A DNA stretch of 64,000 nt from Protonemura montana (GCA_947568835.1 OX387607.1:18875277-18939276); one strand, 5' to 3'. Shown: positions 20,830 through 33,179, numbered from the stretch's first letter. Notes: generated by a model from the sequence alone, not told the origin. Program-made: numbers and translations.

Positions 20830-22260
20830 ATTGTAAAACAATTTATCAAGAAGATATTCATCGAGATTGTCTTTAAAGACGTTACGTTGTGCCGTAGCTT
20901 TAACAAAAACAGGCAGTTTATTGAACATTTTTCGACCCTCGTTGAGATTTCTCCTCGAGGTAAGTTTGAGTCAGCAGCTGTTAGTGGATAGTGCAGTTGC
21001 CGTCCTGGTGTTGTGGCTGTGATTGCTGGTCGGGAACAGATGAACAGTCTCTAGTGAACAAAGCCACCTGTTCTAAGTAAATACAAGGTAGCGGGAGAAT
21101 CTTGAGGCGAGCGAAAGATGCCTTGCAGGACTCTCTGGGCCGTAGGTTTCTCATTATTCGAATTATCTTTTTCTGTGCCACAAAGACTCTATGACAGTAC
21201 GAAGTGGTTCCCCCGAAGACTATGCCGTACAGGAGAATAGAATGTACCAGGGTGAAGTAGGCTGTGCGCACTGTAGCAGCGTCAAATTTCCTGGCTAATG
21301 TCCGTATGGCATAGCCGGCTCGAGACACTCTGCTCACTAGCTCTGTAATTTGAGGGGTTCATTTCAGTTGATTGTCGATCGTTAGTCCTAGAAACTTTGT
21401 CAAATTTGTTGCAGTTATACTCGCGCAAGGTAAGCTACGCTCGCCCCTGGGGGAGAAAACAACGAACTGAGTCTTGGCTTGATTTAGGATAAGCACAGTT
21501 ATATCTGAACTAGTCTGTTAGATTCATTGTGGTTGCATTGAGATCGTCAGCTAGAGATAGGAGGCTATGCGATTCAACAATAGCAGTGGTGTCATCCGCA
21601 AACTGGATAATTTTCGAGTTGGTCCTATTGGTGGCTGCGTCAATGGATATCGCCATATCATTGACCATAACTGAGAATAGCAGTGGCCCTAGTATTGAGC
21701 CCTGAGACACGCCTCTTTTGATTACTTCCCATGAAGAAAATCCAGAAGCCCCTATCTTCACTCGTTGAGAGCGACCGTTGAGGTAGGATCGAAACCACTC
21801 GGCTCCAGTCCCCGATATGCCATAGCTCGACAACGTACATAACAAAAGCTCGTGGTCAAGGACGTCAAAAGCTTTTGACAAGTCGCAGAAAACTGCGCCG
21901 GCTTGATTGTTGTTTTCAAGAGCTGAGATGACTTTGCCAAGGAGTTGAAAGGTTGCTGATGTGGTTGATCTTACTGCTCTGAACCCAAGCTGGTCTTCCG
22001 AAAGTATGTTTGTTGATTCGAGATGTCTCAAGAGGCTGATATGCCTGACTTTTTTAATAATTTTAGAAAAAGAAGTCAGTAGCGCAATGGGCCGGTAGTT
22101 GGAGGCAAGAGATTTGTCGCCTTTCTTGTATATAGGTAAGATGTCTGCGTATTTCATTTTATCGGGGAAGATTCCGCTTTTGAAGGACTCATTGATGATG
22201 TGGGCGAGAGGGATTGCGAACCAGACACTGCACTTTTTCAGCAAGGTCATTCGGTCTTCT
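20830..22260 (-). mobile_element. LINE (jockey/CR1-like) reverse transcriptase copy, broken
   Basis: The minus strand encodes an RT domain in order: YADILPIYKKGDKSLASNYR, PIALL, LGFRAVRSTTSATF, CDLSKAFDVLDH (motif A), SYLNGRSQRV, KRGVSQGSILGPLLF (motif B), IIQFADDTTAI (motif C). A stop after NLTD at 21510 interrupts it. The rest of the RT (YAIRTLARKFDAATVRTAYF, LLYGIVFGG) lies at 21337-20981, and a C-terminal tail with FNKLPVFVKA follows to about 20830. Endonuclease and ORF1 are missing. It is inverted relative to the fragment at 20035. Confidence 0.9.
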
Positions 22261-23259
22261 TTTCAAGGCTGCGTATATTTAAGTGGAATGCGACATCTTG
22301 GGAATGACGCCTTGCTAAGGTTGGCGAGATATCTTCTCCCTTCCGTGAAAAAACCTTCTCACTACTACACCTTCAGGCCATGTCTCAGGGTCGGTCAGGT
22401 TGAATAAGCCTCCAAGATACCCCAGCTCACAGCAAGAATCCAAAAAGCAGAGGCGAATATCCTATAAGCTATGATCTGCCTATAAAGCAGAGGCGATGAA
22501 TTGCAAAACGATCGCCATGCTGCCAGGGTGGACTGCGGGGCCCTGGAATTTCAAAACAAAAACAAAAACATCAATCTCCTGAAGATGACGAGCCGTGCCT
22601 CGTCAAAACGTCAAGGCGTGAGACCCTTTCAAGGACCGCAAACCTCTCCAACACGGAGCAAAAGTGAAACATCAAACCACGGCTCTGAAAACAATCACGC
22701 AACCATCTTTGATAGTAGCACGAGTTTGACTTACATGTTGTCAGCATCAACTTGCATTTAGCTTTCTTTGAGTCGCTGGGAATACTCTAAGTTTCATAAT
22801 CATCAATAGAGGAAATAATATGGCGTTGAGAAATTGGACGATTGTAGGCTATAGCCAGATGGTGCGCTTGACCGCACAAATCACCGGCGAAGCATCCTTC
22901 GAAGCAGGCAAGATAAAACTAATTTTGCTTATCAGTAAATGTTTTGTCAAATCATAGCTAGGAAGCAAATGCTTGACAAAACGAATTGAATGGTGTCAAA
23001 CAAAACAAAATAATAGCTGATTGCATTTCAATATGATCATATTCGCGCAGAGTTATGCAGCCAATTAAGAGATTGAGATAGGATTGTAAATATTCACTTG
23101 AAGCAGGAAGTTACAGCTAAACTTGCGGAAGGTTCAAAATCGACATTACTGTAAATTCCCAAGATCGCCCCAATAGAGGAAATCAATAATTGTCAAATTT
23201 ACTCTTTCAAAAAAGAATTTAAATACCTATGTTATTCTTTTACACTTGCTTGCTATCAG
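22261..23259. other. No gene supported
   Basis: An 86-codon plus-strand frame (22501-22761) is hydrophilic and without motif. It could hold an upstream exon of the SGNH-like gene that starts at 23260, but I see no GDS motif to prove it. Confidence 0.3.
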
Positions 23260-24043
23260 CGGTCAAGACCTCCAGCCAGCTGATAAAAATTTGCGCACCC
23301 GAAGAAGACACAACACACTGTCAACCAGAAGGAATATTTTGCTTCTGATTGGCACAAATGACATTCTGGTACGTAAACCAATCGCCAATCAAATCAAAGT
23401 TTGCCTTGTGCGCTCTCTTGAACTTGGTAAAAATAGTGCAACTTTAGGAGTAAATTTTGGCAAAAGAAAAAATAATTTCGTAAAAAGAAATGTTTAATTA
23501 TTTGTCTATTACAAACTAACTTGAACGGTGCGGCCAGCAAACCTGTCGAAAAATCGGTCCGAAATCGGTAGGAATATCTATCTCCCCTTCTTTACTTCTA
23601 AACGAAGTCCATGGAGGGGATCTTGTTCGTTGCAGAAATCTTTGTAAAAAAGGCAGGTAAAAATTTCTCGTTTCTGATTAGATCTTTTGATCGTGCCGTA
23701 GTGCAAGTATTGCTATAATAAGTTATCCAATAATGCTTGGCAACACGGTTGTTGCAACTTGTTGTCAGCTGAGTTAAGTGCATTTTCCCCACAGAGACGT
23801 AAGACCGAGTCCGCGATTAAACAGCAGATTCGGTCCATCATCCACATTCTGTTGAGCAACCACGCGGATGGCCATCTGTTTGTTTTGACGATTCCTCCAA
23901 GCCTAAAAATATTTGATGACAAAAATTCAAAAGCAACACTAATGAAAGTAAATCGTTTCATAAGGAAGCAAAAGACCAGTAAGTTGATTGATTTAACAGA
24001 TAATAGAGTTCAAAAATATTGTGTTGATATTATTGTATTGTGA
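23260..24043 (+). CDS. SGNH-hydrolase-like (OSK-like) protein, 3' two exons
   Basis: Two exons splice in frame: 23260-23368 and 23795-24043, joined by a 426-bp GT-AG intron (ATTCTG|GTACGT ... CCCCACAG|AGACGT). The joined protein reads ILLLIGTNDILRRKTESAI across the junction, then HLFVLTIPPSLKIFD and KLIDLTDN. The GTND box and the LTIPP strand fit block III and the following strand of an SGNH/GDSL hydrolase fold, as also seen in the OSK domain and in some retrotransposon esterases. A first exon with the catalytic GDS and the usual end with a catalytic His are not visible; the C-terminus is short. The 5' exon acceptor (GCTATCAG|C) is a guess. Enzymatic activity is doubtful. It may be a domesticated or transposon-derived gene. 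Confidence 0.5.
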
Positions 24044-24054
24044 ATTTCTCCGCC

Positions 24055-24215
24055 AATGTATGCTGTCGAGAGGTTGATAAGCAAAGCGAGCTATCAAAAA
24101 AGTTGCAGAGCTAACTTTCATCCCTCCAACCTCTCTCCCGAACAGAACAGGTCATGTGTATGATGGTCACCCATCCATCATTGGGTATTGGATGGTCACC
24201 CACCATGTTTTAAAT
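24055..24215 (-). repeat. 5S-derived SINE, truncated copy
   Basis: On the minus strand it has GGATGGGTGACCATC, ACACATGACC, CGGGAGAGAGGTTGGAGGGA and the body GCTTATCAACCTCTCGACAG, matching the copies at 9.7 and 47 kb. A short GGTATTGGATGG duplication is present near 24185. Confidence 0.7.
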
Positions 24216-25345
24216 GTACCTATACAGATTCCAATATGTCCATCATCGATATATTCCCTCGCTTTTGCGGAATGGTGGACCGAATTGGGAACTTTTTGAA
24301 GAGTGACTACCCACCTACCCTTAGCAAAGCCCGGCATAACATGGCGGTATAATTATGTAGATTTATTAATTTGTTTTCTTCTTTTGTTCTTTTGTGTTTT
24401 CTTCTTTTTCTTCAGATTGATGGGCCGTGGCACAAATCGCCGTTTCGACGGCATCTATTGGAACACTGCTGGGATGGCAGTGTTTCAAAGTGAAAACAAT
24501 GTTTTCAAGTAAATCTAACAACAAGACTTGCAACAGGCAATTGGGAGGTCCCGGGTTCGTATCCCGGTTCGGTTGCACATTTTTCCAGTCTAGCTTCCTT
24601 TCCAAGAAGACTGATGTTTTCGTCTAAATATTCCGACTAAATCTCCTTCCTCTCGAAAAGTCTTGCTGCTTTAGCTGCTTACAATATTATTGCTCTAAGC
24701 AGTATATAAATGACCAACCGGAAATGCCACGGAAATGACCAACCGCACGCTTGTCTTGTGGGAAACCACCAGTTCCTGTTGTTGTTTTATTGTTGCAACC
24801 TTGGTGCTGTGCATGAACTGCCAAGAGTCTGGAATTACCCCCACTCCAGACAACGTCACAGCTCGGTCGCCGGCCATCCGACGAAGACAAAAGTCTGTTT
24901 GAATTCATCCCGCCTCACTTTTCAAGGGTTTTTTGAAGGACATGCCCGCGCATCCTAGCGACGTCTTCCTCAAAAGGTAAAGCTTTAACGCAGAGACCGT
25001 ACCAATAACGTTAGGCCTCTACCTTTAGGTACACTTGACGGTCCAATCAAGATTAAAGCAAAGAGTATGGACGGACACAAAACGGTCCAGAATAAGGGTG
25101 AGGTTTGTATGCTAAATTAGTGCATGCGGTTTGCCATCAATACCGGAAGCAAAGATATAATTGTGCACCTTTTCAACGTCGAACTTGTGACAGTTCCTTT
25201 CTCCCGTGACTTCCTTCAGCCTTCGATTGCGTCAGTCAAGGGACAATCACGGCTGTAAATCTAATATGACGCGAAGTTATCTCTTTTATCTGCATAACTT
25301 CATTCTCATTATACTTCATACGCAAAAGACGCACATTTTTGTGCG
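24216..25345. other. No gene supported; one tRNA-like fragment inside
   Basis: Only the T-arm-like sequence at 24540-24588 is recognised. The stretch 24690-25345 has short frames on both strands with no motif. Confidence 0.35.
24540..24588 (+). repeat. tRNA-like 3' half (SINE fragment)
   Basis: GGTCCCGGGTTCGTATCCCG followed by GTTCGGTTGCACA gives a T-arm with full 5-bp stem and B-box, as in 12.45-12.51 kb. No D-arm or anticodon arm precedes it, so it is not a tRNA gene. Confidence 0.6.
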
Positions 25346-25650
25346 TATACCCTGCTGAAAATTCTTAGCAAGATCTTGCAAGATCTTGCAAGATCTTGGC
25401 AAGATCTTGGTAAGATGCAAGATCTTGCCAATTTCTTGGCAATTTCTTGAAAACATTTAAGATTTTTCCCTTCAGACAAGATTTTTTCAAGATCTTGGTA
25501 AGAAATTGACAAGATCTTGACACGGTCCCGTGGGATCTTACATGGCTGCAAGATTTTTGGAATCTTGGCAAGGAAACGATATCTTGGCAAGTTCTTAGCA
25601 AGTTCTTGAAATAATTTTTTTGTGTTGCGATTCTTGAAAGATCTTGCACG
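25346..25650 (+). repeat. AAGATCTTG-rich array, left, with end ATACCCTGCTGAAAA
   Basis: Many copies of the palindrome CAAGATCTTG and degenerate forms (AATTTCTTGG, AGTTCTTAGC). It begins with ATACCCTGCTGAAAATTCTT, the reverse complement of the end of the right-hand array at about 29555-29571. Probably the subterminal region of a DNA transposon. Confidence 0.75.
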
Positions 25651-25939
25651 CAGAATTCTGCGTTTCCGACTTTAAAGTCTTCTAAAATAATAATTGATAA
25701 CTGCAAGATCTTGCTCGGTGCGAAAACGCACTCGTGAATGGAGAGCACACAAATGAGATTAATGTTTGTCTTGTTGAATGCTCTAGTTCTGGATCTGATC
25801 CCTCTGATTCTGAGTTTCTGGACAACTGGACCATGATCCAGTTGTAACTTTTTCTGCGGAAAGGTGTACAACGTCATTATACTTAGGGGTCGTTGTGACA
25901 ACAATACTTCGTAAAACTGTGATATTTAACGACGCATTG

Positions 25940-26070
25940 TTTCTATAACCTCTCTCCGGTACAGAACTGTGTGTGATGGTAACTCATATAATACCCAGCG
26001 CGTGTTGCTTGACTTCGGTGTTCTCACGAGGACCGGTGTTTCCAACATGCCAAATCGTTCGGTTATAAGC
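25940..26070 (-). repeat. 5S-derived repeat unit, isolated and diverged
   Basis: Minus-strand GGCATGTTGGAAACACCGGT, CCTCGTGAGA and AAGTCAAGCAACACGCGCTG are a mutated 5S-like unit, followed by the SINE spacer. It lies between the two AAGATCTTG arrays. Confidence 0.65.
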
Positions 26071-29000
26071 TGAATGTCGGTTTAATGTGAATGTATGATG
26101 CGATTCTCCATTCGGGCTCTATAGTATTGCGATATATATATTTTTCATTTTAAATGATAAATACTCATGCTAAGTTTTGTTTAGTAGGTATGTGGCAATT
26201 GTTGGACTGGGACCGAATTTTGGCCTTTCAACTGATATTTAATATTTCTACTAATAAATTTACATTTTATTATTTTCTCACAGAGTCGTACATTTTGTAC
26301 CACAAGATGCACATTATTGTAAATGTTTAATTATATTTATTTCAATCCGAGGTTTGCACGGAATTATTTGAAACCCCACAGGAATTTTGCATTGCATTCA
26401 GGAATGCACGACCTTTTCAATCCTAAGTTACAATAAACACTATCATCATCCACTGATTTACCGACGTCTTTAGACCGCTGACAACGATGGCTGTTAGCAA
26501 AATAGTGCGTCGTTGAACACATTGATCAATCAACTGTGTTATTATGCAACTATAGCAAATATCACGGAAGGTATTGTTCTCAAAAATGCCTCGTGTGCTT
26601 TTCTCTACGTGGATGAGAGCTTTATCAAACATTGGTGCTGGGCCCTAAGTGATTTCCGAAGAATTAAACTCCCAAATTCGAAGAATTGGCTTGATGTACA
26701 AGCGTACTTTCTTCTGTGTTTTCGACCAACGAAGACTTTCGAATTCACAAGTAAGTACGAAACAAACTTATAGTCAATACGGTACATACATTTACTTTGT
26801 AGAATTTGCACTCAAGATTTTCTTTTGGCGAACCTATACAATATTGGTTATTTTGTGTATACGTTTCGCTGTTATGCAAGTTGTTATTTTGGTAAGAACA
26901 AATACCCTCGATTATCTCTGAACACGCTCTTATAATCACAGTGAATTTACTGTGTTTTTTCATTCACAGTGAATCTCAGGTATAAACAAAACAAATGACT
27001 GGATTCCAATTTAACGCTCGGCTATAATAATTGTCATTTTATAATCATAATATGGTCATTGGTGATAGGTGACATGTGTGTGAAACATTCGGCTGACAAA
27101 GAGTGGTGCGATGGACCAATACCTTGTTATAGTTCTTTCATTTATCTCAACAGCAATTCTTTACTTTACTGTCAAGAGAAAAAATGTGCTGATGCTGAAA
27201 TGTAGTGCGTCTACTCAAGTTGAACTCATACTCGAGTTGCTGTTGCAGATAAGAAAACTAGACTCCAACGACTCATTCTTTATTATCCGGGCTATATATG
27301 CATTTTAGCAGACTTGCAAAATGATACTCGTAGCGAGCAGCGTTCCTCAGTATGAACTAGATTTCGACTTGTGGGGATGTGTCGCGTCGCGTCGCTTTGT
27401 TTAGTCTCTAATTGCACAAATTATTTGTCTTTTTCGGCAATGTGATTGTTAGAAATAGGAGTCATTTTTACCGTCTGCATTGTGGCATTTTTTGTCGTCG
27501 GGGTTTGAAGTTAATAGGGGAGACCTTTCAATTGATTTGTTTCGTGTAATTTGAAGGTACGCATCACTGTTACATTCAAACGCATCACTTCTTGAATATC
27601 GTTTGTCTAGAAGCAAATTGGAAACATCACCTTATCAACATGCTTCCTACTTTTTCAGTCTTGGAGCTCAAAACGTTGCTGCGTTCATCAGTACTGAATT
27701 GGAAGACAGATGCTCCACTTTATTCCCTGACAAGCTGCCCTTGTCCACAGTAGAAGCAGCTAGATAGCTTGAAGATAGCGTTGCGACCGACGTCAACGGA
27801 CAATTTCACAACTCTTGGTAAGTTTGCTAGGATGCAACTACAATGATCAATTAATTTTCAGTAACCTATGGTGGCATTTATTGATCAGGAGGTGCTAGTA
27901 CAAATGATGCTTGTTTCCATGTGTTTAAAACCGCACATTTTTTATTGCAGTGCTGTGAATCTCTCCTGGCTGGTGGCAACAACCTCTGAGATTCCATGCC
28001 CATGGAGTGATGTCCCAACTTATTTCTGCCCTCCATTCCAAGCTCCATTGGAAGAAAAATGATTATGGTAAGTTAATTTGAATTTTTCCTCCAAAATCTA
28101 TGTTCGTACTATCTATTTAAATAGCATTTGTTAACATATGCGATTTCTTAGACGCTAATTTTTTTAAAGTCTTTTAATGCAGTCTCATTGATTGATATTC
28201 CTCACGTAATATACAAGTACTCCAAAAAAACTACTTGGTGGGCCCCTTTAACTGCTTTACCAACATTTTGTAACCTGTGCTAGTTGCTTTCTCAAGGTAA
28301 AATGTTTGATGGATTTGACAGCATAAACAAAATATCAAGAAGAAATTATATTTTTGCCAAGGATTCCTAGAATCAAAATAGTTCTATAATTAATCCAGCT
28401 AAATGAGGCTTTTTGAATAAAAAATCCCAAAACCACAAACAATGGCATATCTAAATCCATTTACTTAACACCTCTGTTATTATTCTGTGATAGTACAACA
28501 AAAACAAATTTGTTTACTCTGTAAAATCAGTGATTCATTGAAAAAAAAAGTATATCACAGATTTAAAAAATTTAGAAAACAGATGCTCTTATTTATTTGT
28601 TTTGGCTGTTATTTGTCTGGCGACAAAGCTTTTACACATTTACTTTTTTTTTTAAGATACAGTAAGACATCCTAATTGACAGAGGGTGCACTGCACTTCC
28701 TGGCCGGCTGTTCCTCTCTTCTCTTCATGTTCATTAAGTACCTTGTTTGAATTTTGTGCTGATTTAGGTTATTATTTTTGCATACTTCTTATATTTCTCA
28801 ATCAGAGTTTCTTACAGGGTTCTTTTTTACCATTTTTATCTTAATATTGTTTAAAATATTTATTGTTATATGAGGCATTCATGATTTTTATTTGCCAAGT
28901 TTTAAAGTATTTTATTTTTATTTTTGGGAACACCTATATAGGTATACTGAATTGCATTCATAAAATTCTTATACTATATTTTTCAATTAATAGAGCTTTG

Positions 29001-29280
29001 ATTCTATTTGACAATTTTTTTCTTAATTTTGTTTCATGTTTACATCCTACAAAAGATAGGGCATTGATAGTTTGTATTTGCCAATTTTCAATTCTTATTT
29101 GATTTTTGTTTGTTTTGTTTTGAAGCTGTTTTGAAGTTGTTGGAAAGAAGAAAATATATCTAAACTGCAATTTCTGTAATTTGTTATACAGTGCATACAG
29201 CTTTGCAATTTTAAAATAAATTTGGTAGCATCTCTAATATGCATTCATTTTTTTGTAAACCTACTTTGCCTTTCCGTGCC
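26071..29280. other. No gene supported between the two AAGATCTTG arrays
   Basis: AT-rich. Small frames at 26513-26773 and 27111-27308 (plus) have no recognised motif; the second begins MDQYLVIVLSFISTAILYF, a possible membrane segment, but I see no support that it is a gene. A repeat shared with 46.6 kb lies at 27378-27597. No transposase motif was found. Confidence 0.35.
27378..27597 (+). repeat. Interspersed repeat shared with 46600-46825
   Basis: About 220 bp match in the same order: CGCGTCGC, TTTGTTTAGT, CTAATTGCACAAATTATTT, TACCGTCTGCATTGTGGCAT, TTTTTGTCGTCGGGGTTTGA, and CATCACTTCTTGAA. No coding signal. At 46.8 kb a 5S-derived SINE follows directly, here it does not. Confidence 0.75.
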
Positions 29281-29284
29281 ATTT

Positions 29285-29572
29285 TACAATGAATCTTAGG
29301 AAATCTTGCAAGATCTTCAAACAAGATCTTATCAGATCGTAGTAAGATTTCATGAGACCGTGGCAAGATCTTATAAGAACTTGGCAAGATCCTAAACAAT
29401 CGTGGCAAGTTCTTGGCAAGATCTCACAAGATCTTATAAGAACTTGGCAAGATCTTAATAATCGTGGCAAGTTCTTGGCAAGATCTTACAAGATCTTGAT
29501 TCAAGATCTTGCAAGTTTTTCTTGACAAGATCTTGGTAAGATCTTACAAGATCTTACGTAAGATTTTTCAGC
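29285..29572 (-). repeat. AAGATCTTG-rich array, right, with inverted end
   Basis: Same motif family as 25346-25650 (GGCAAGATCTTA, GGCAAGTTCTTGG) ending AAGATTTTTCAGCAGGGTAT. In reverse complement this equals the start of the left array (ATACCCTGCTGAAAA). The two could be terminal repeats of one 4.2-kb element or two separate copies. Confidence 0.75.
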
Positions 29573-30784
29573 AGGGTATTTCTTTCGCATGAATAAAAGT
29601 TCTTGCGATTGCGTTGAGTGGTCAATAGAGATATTGGATTTTACCGGATTAGAATGTGCGCAGGATTCTGGACTTTTTTACTAGCGGCATCTTACGAGGT
29701 TTTTTAAACCCTCGGTCAAAATTGACTCTGAAGTTCGTTCAAAAATCGATGTTCAGTTTACGAGTCGAGTCGATGCAGTTACGATAGTGATCACCAAAGA
29801 ATTGAAATCAAGAAATCAATCGATTTTAAATGTTTTAATTTTTATCTCCTTTAAGAATTTTGCTTGGTATTTTATTGCCTCGCTTCAAGCGCAGAGCAAT
29901 GAAAACATCAGTCCTGCGATATGAAGGCTTAGCGAATAGCGATGACTCATTTGCAAGGATACGAGATATCATTATTTTACAGCGCGCGAACGCACTTGGC
30001 GTCCTACATTTCTTGTGCTAGAAAATCGATTGAAATTAATTTGAAATCTGGATGCAATCACGAACTCGTTGATATCAGGAGAATAATGGAATTCCCGATT
30101 TAGTATGTACATATTTTTTGTCACAATGGTTTGGGAATCGCTTGATAAATAATAATTATTCAAGTGCGATAATAGCCCAAGAATAATAAGGTTTGAGGTA
30201 GACATGAATAGTGTCAAGCTGAATTTTGCAGGATATGTTTCTTACACCTCCCCAAACTTTGGCCAGAAAGTTGATAAAAATCAAACCATTATGTCATTGT
30301 TTTCCACCCCTATTTAGGGTTAACGTTTCTGAAATACGCCATTATTGGCGAAGATAAGGAGGGTATCAAAAAAGTTTCAACAGAAATGTTGTAGCTTATT
30401 AAATGACAAATCGAAAAGTATCAATCATATTGCAAATATATTCAGGGGTTACCAAGATATTGCAGTTTAAAGATTATGCATTTTTTTGCATTTGCTTTAT
30501 ATGGGCTATCTCTTGGGTTTTGACTATAATATCTTAAAATAAATGTACTTTAGTTGTAATAGACATATTAATGCCTAATCGAAATTACCAAGATAAGATA
30601 TCACCGTACCAAACGACACGCACTTAAAGTATGTTGATTCCACAGAAATAATCATAAATCAGACACTCAACTGCATACAACTGTATGCATTTCTAGTGTA
30701 CTACCCTAAACGTCAGCAGTTTTCCAACAGATCAAAGACCTCCTCCTTCTCACACTGTGCTCGAACCGGTGTTTAAATCCTACT
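29573..30784. other. No gene recognised
   Basis: Unique AT-rich DNA. Nothing supported. Confidence 0.35.
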
Positions 30785-31600
30785 TGGGACTACACACAAT
30801 TGACATAGCAATAAGAACAAGCATAGCACACAAGGATCTTAAAACTTGGTTATCATATGGGACTGCACACAATTGACATAGCAATAAGCACAAGCATAGC
30901 GCACAAGGATCTTAAAACTTGGTTATCATATGGGACTGCATACAATTGACATAGCAATAAGCACAAGCATAGCACACAAGGATCTTAAAACTTGGTCATC
31001 ATATGGGACTGCACACAATTGACATAGCAATAAGCACAAGCAAAGCACACAAGGATCTTAAAACTAGGTTATCATATGGGACTGCACACAATTGACATAG
31101 CAATAAGCACAAGCATAGCACACAAGGATCTTAAAACTTGGTTATCATATGGGACTGCACACAATTGACATAGCAATAAGCACAAGCATATCACACAAGG
31201 ATTTTAAAACTTGGTTAGAATATGGGACTGCACACAATTGACATAGCAATAAGCACAAGCATAGCGCACAAGGATTTTAAAACTTGGTTAGAATATGGGA
31301 CTGCACACAATTGACATAGCAATAAGCACAAGCATAACACACAAGGATTATAAAACTTGGTTATCATATGGGACTGCACACAATTGACATAGCAATAAGC
31401 ACAAGCATAACACACAAGGATTATAAAACTTGGTTATCATATGGGACTGCACACAATTGACATAGCTATAAGCACAAGTATAGTACACAAGGATCTTAAC
31501 ACTTGGTTATCATATGGGACTGCACACAATTGACATAGCAATAAGCACAAGTATAGTACACAAGGATCTACAAACTTGGTTATCATATGAGACTGCACAG
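30785..31600 (-). repeat. 73-bp satellite, array 2 (inverted)
   Basis: About 11 units of the 73-bp repeat in reverse complement to the array at 18.3-19.1 kb (ACTGCACACAATTGACATAG, CAATAAGCACAAGCATAG, TTGGTTATCATATGGG). Units differ by a few bases, with TTAGAATATGG variants near 31215-31290. Confidence 0.95.
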
Positions 31601-31740
31601 TGCACACAATTGACATTGTTATTTATTGACATAGTTATTAGACATAATTAAACATTACTTAATATTGTAAATCAAAATTATAACATTGCACTTATCTGTA
31701 AAATATACTATTTGACTGCATTGTTAACATAAAAGGGAAT

Positions 31741-31810
31741 GTGACCTATTCGTACGAAGTCTACATAAAAACATAAAGTTTAATTTCCTGTACGAATGAA
31801 AATAGGTCAC
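31741..31810. repeat. 70-bp hairpin-forming inverted repeat
   Basis: Ends GTGACCTATT and AATAGGTCAC are perfect inverted repeats, and TTCGTACG/TGTACGAA extend the pairing after a small offset. It could be a tiny MITE; no clear target-site duplication is seen. Confidence 0.5.
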
Positions 31811-32370
31811 TGAAATTACAAGAGAAAAATCGCCAAGCTGAGCTCATATCACCTAAGAAACGCTACTTCCGTCACTGCTGGCGAAACCTCGTGGGCAGGA
31901 AGCAATCCCACCGCAAAGACTTCCGCCACTGCGAGGTGGACACCGTAAACTGCAAACTGAATAATGTAACTTGTTCTGCGTTGACTTGAAGATAAGCAAG
32001 AACAAAATGTTGTTTCAACAAAAGCAACATTGGTCAAAGCAAGGTTGAGACTGCCGCTTACACAATGCTGAAGATGTTCAGTTCAAGGTAAGCATCGACA
32101 GTTACAGGGGCACAAAACACTTTTTAGTCACTTTGCAGTTTCAGATTGACTGATGTATTAAACAAATAAATTTTTTTTTTCAAATGTAAGCACGACGGGG
32201 AAATTTTATCGCGCAACGCTACATTCGTGATGACGCCATTGGCCCTAGAGCGGGTGCTCGCCAATGTATTTACATGGGTGGCATGCGGAAGTTTATGATG
32301 TATATTTGTCACCACATCTTGCTCAGTTTCATTCCATCCATCATTGAGGAAACCCGGGTGTAAAGAGTAC
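31811..32370. other. No gene recognised
   Basis: Nothing supported before the THAP-like fragment. Confidence 0.35.
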
Positions 32371-32404
32371 TTCTAGTCGATCGTGGAAAATCGATCGATT
32401 TTAC

Positions 32405-32925
32405 AATGCCTCGGTGCTCGTTACAGTACCATTAAATCAGTACCTCACCTAACATTTCACCGATACCCGAATAGAGATAAATCTCTGAAGCGATTTGCTG
32501 TATGGAAGGCTAGAGCGTTTAGGCACAACTTTGAACCTAACGTCGAGTCACGTGTTTGCACAAAACACTTTTTGCCAGGTGACTTTAATCAGTCGGACAT
32601 TTCTAAAAAACGAATATTAGGTGAAACCGGCCAGAAGCAAACGAAACATTTAAACCCGAGGACAGTGCCAACCCAATGTCTAAAGGGTGAAGATGAAAGT
32701 GACAGTTCGCAGGTGCCTGAGCAACCCTTACCTGCAGCTGCAAAATCCCATGAATCTCGATATAAAAAAAAACTTCAAAAACAAATGGTGGATGAGCTCT
32801 TGACCCCAAACCCACCTTCTCCTCAACCCGGCACTTCAACATCTCCGAGACAGTCTCCTACGGCTTCTTATTTAATATTTTTACAATATCACCAGGTGTC
32901 CAGCACAGAAATCTTATAATTATGA
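32405..32925 (+). pseudogene. THAP-domain fragment with frameshift (transposase-related)
   Basis: MPRCS at 32405 is a classic THAP start, but the frame is lost within about 10 codons. The adjacent frame continues with LTFHRYPNRDKSLKRFAVWK and ESRVCTKHFLPGDF, the zinc-coordinating C..H and F..P features of a C2CH THAP finger. A hydrophilic linker follows (QVPEQPLPAAAKSHESRY) until 32919. With the DUF4371/hAT-like piece downstream this fits a THAP-hAT (P52rIPK-like) transposase. The frameshift near 32420-32440 makes it non-functional as written, unless a sequencing error is involved. Confidence 0.7.
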
Positions 32926-33179
32926 CAACTTCATTAAAAATCTAAAGCACATAAAAAACGCAAACCAATTGAGAAAATAAAAACTGTGTGTTTTTTCGTC
33001 ACCCGTAGTAAACACACTGACTGCATTTTGTGTTTATTTAATGTGGTGGAGGCAGAATCATCAAAAATAGATATCTATGTGACATTTTAAAAGCATTATC
33101 GTTGAGCGTGGTGCGATCGGCCGTAAATCACGCACACACTGCGTATCGCCGAACCACGCTGTTCTATGTCAAGAGACAC

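Noticed and set aside
27111-27308. Small membrane protein gene
   Set aside because: One hydrophobic stretch in an AT-rich region is expected by chance; no conservation or context supports it.
25346-29572. Proven 4.2-kb transposon
   Set aside because: No target-site duplication could be found and no transposase lies inside, so I report only the inverted ends.
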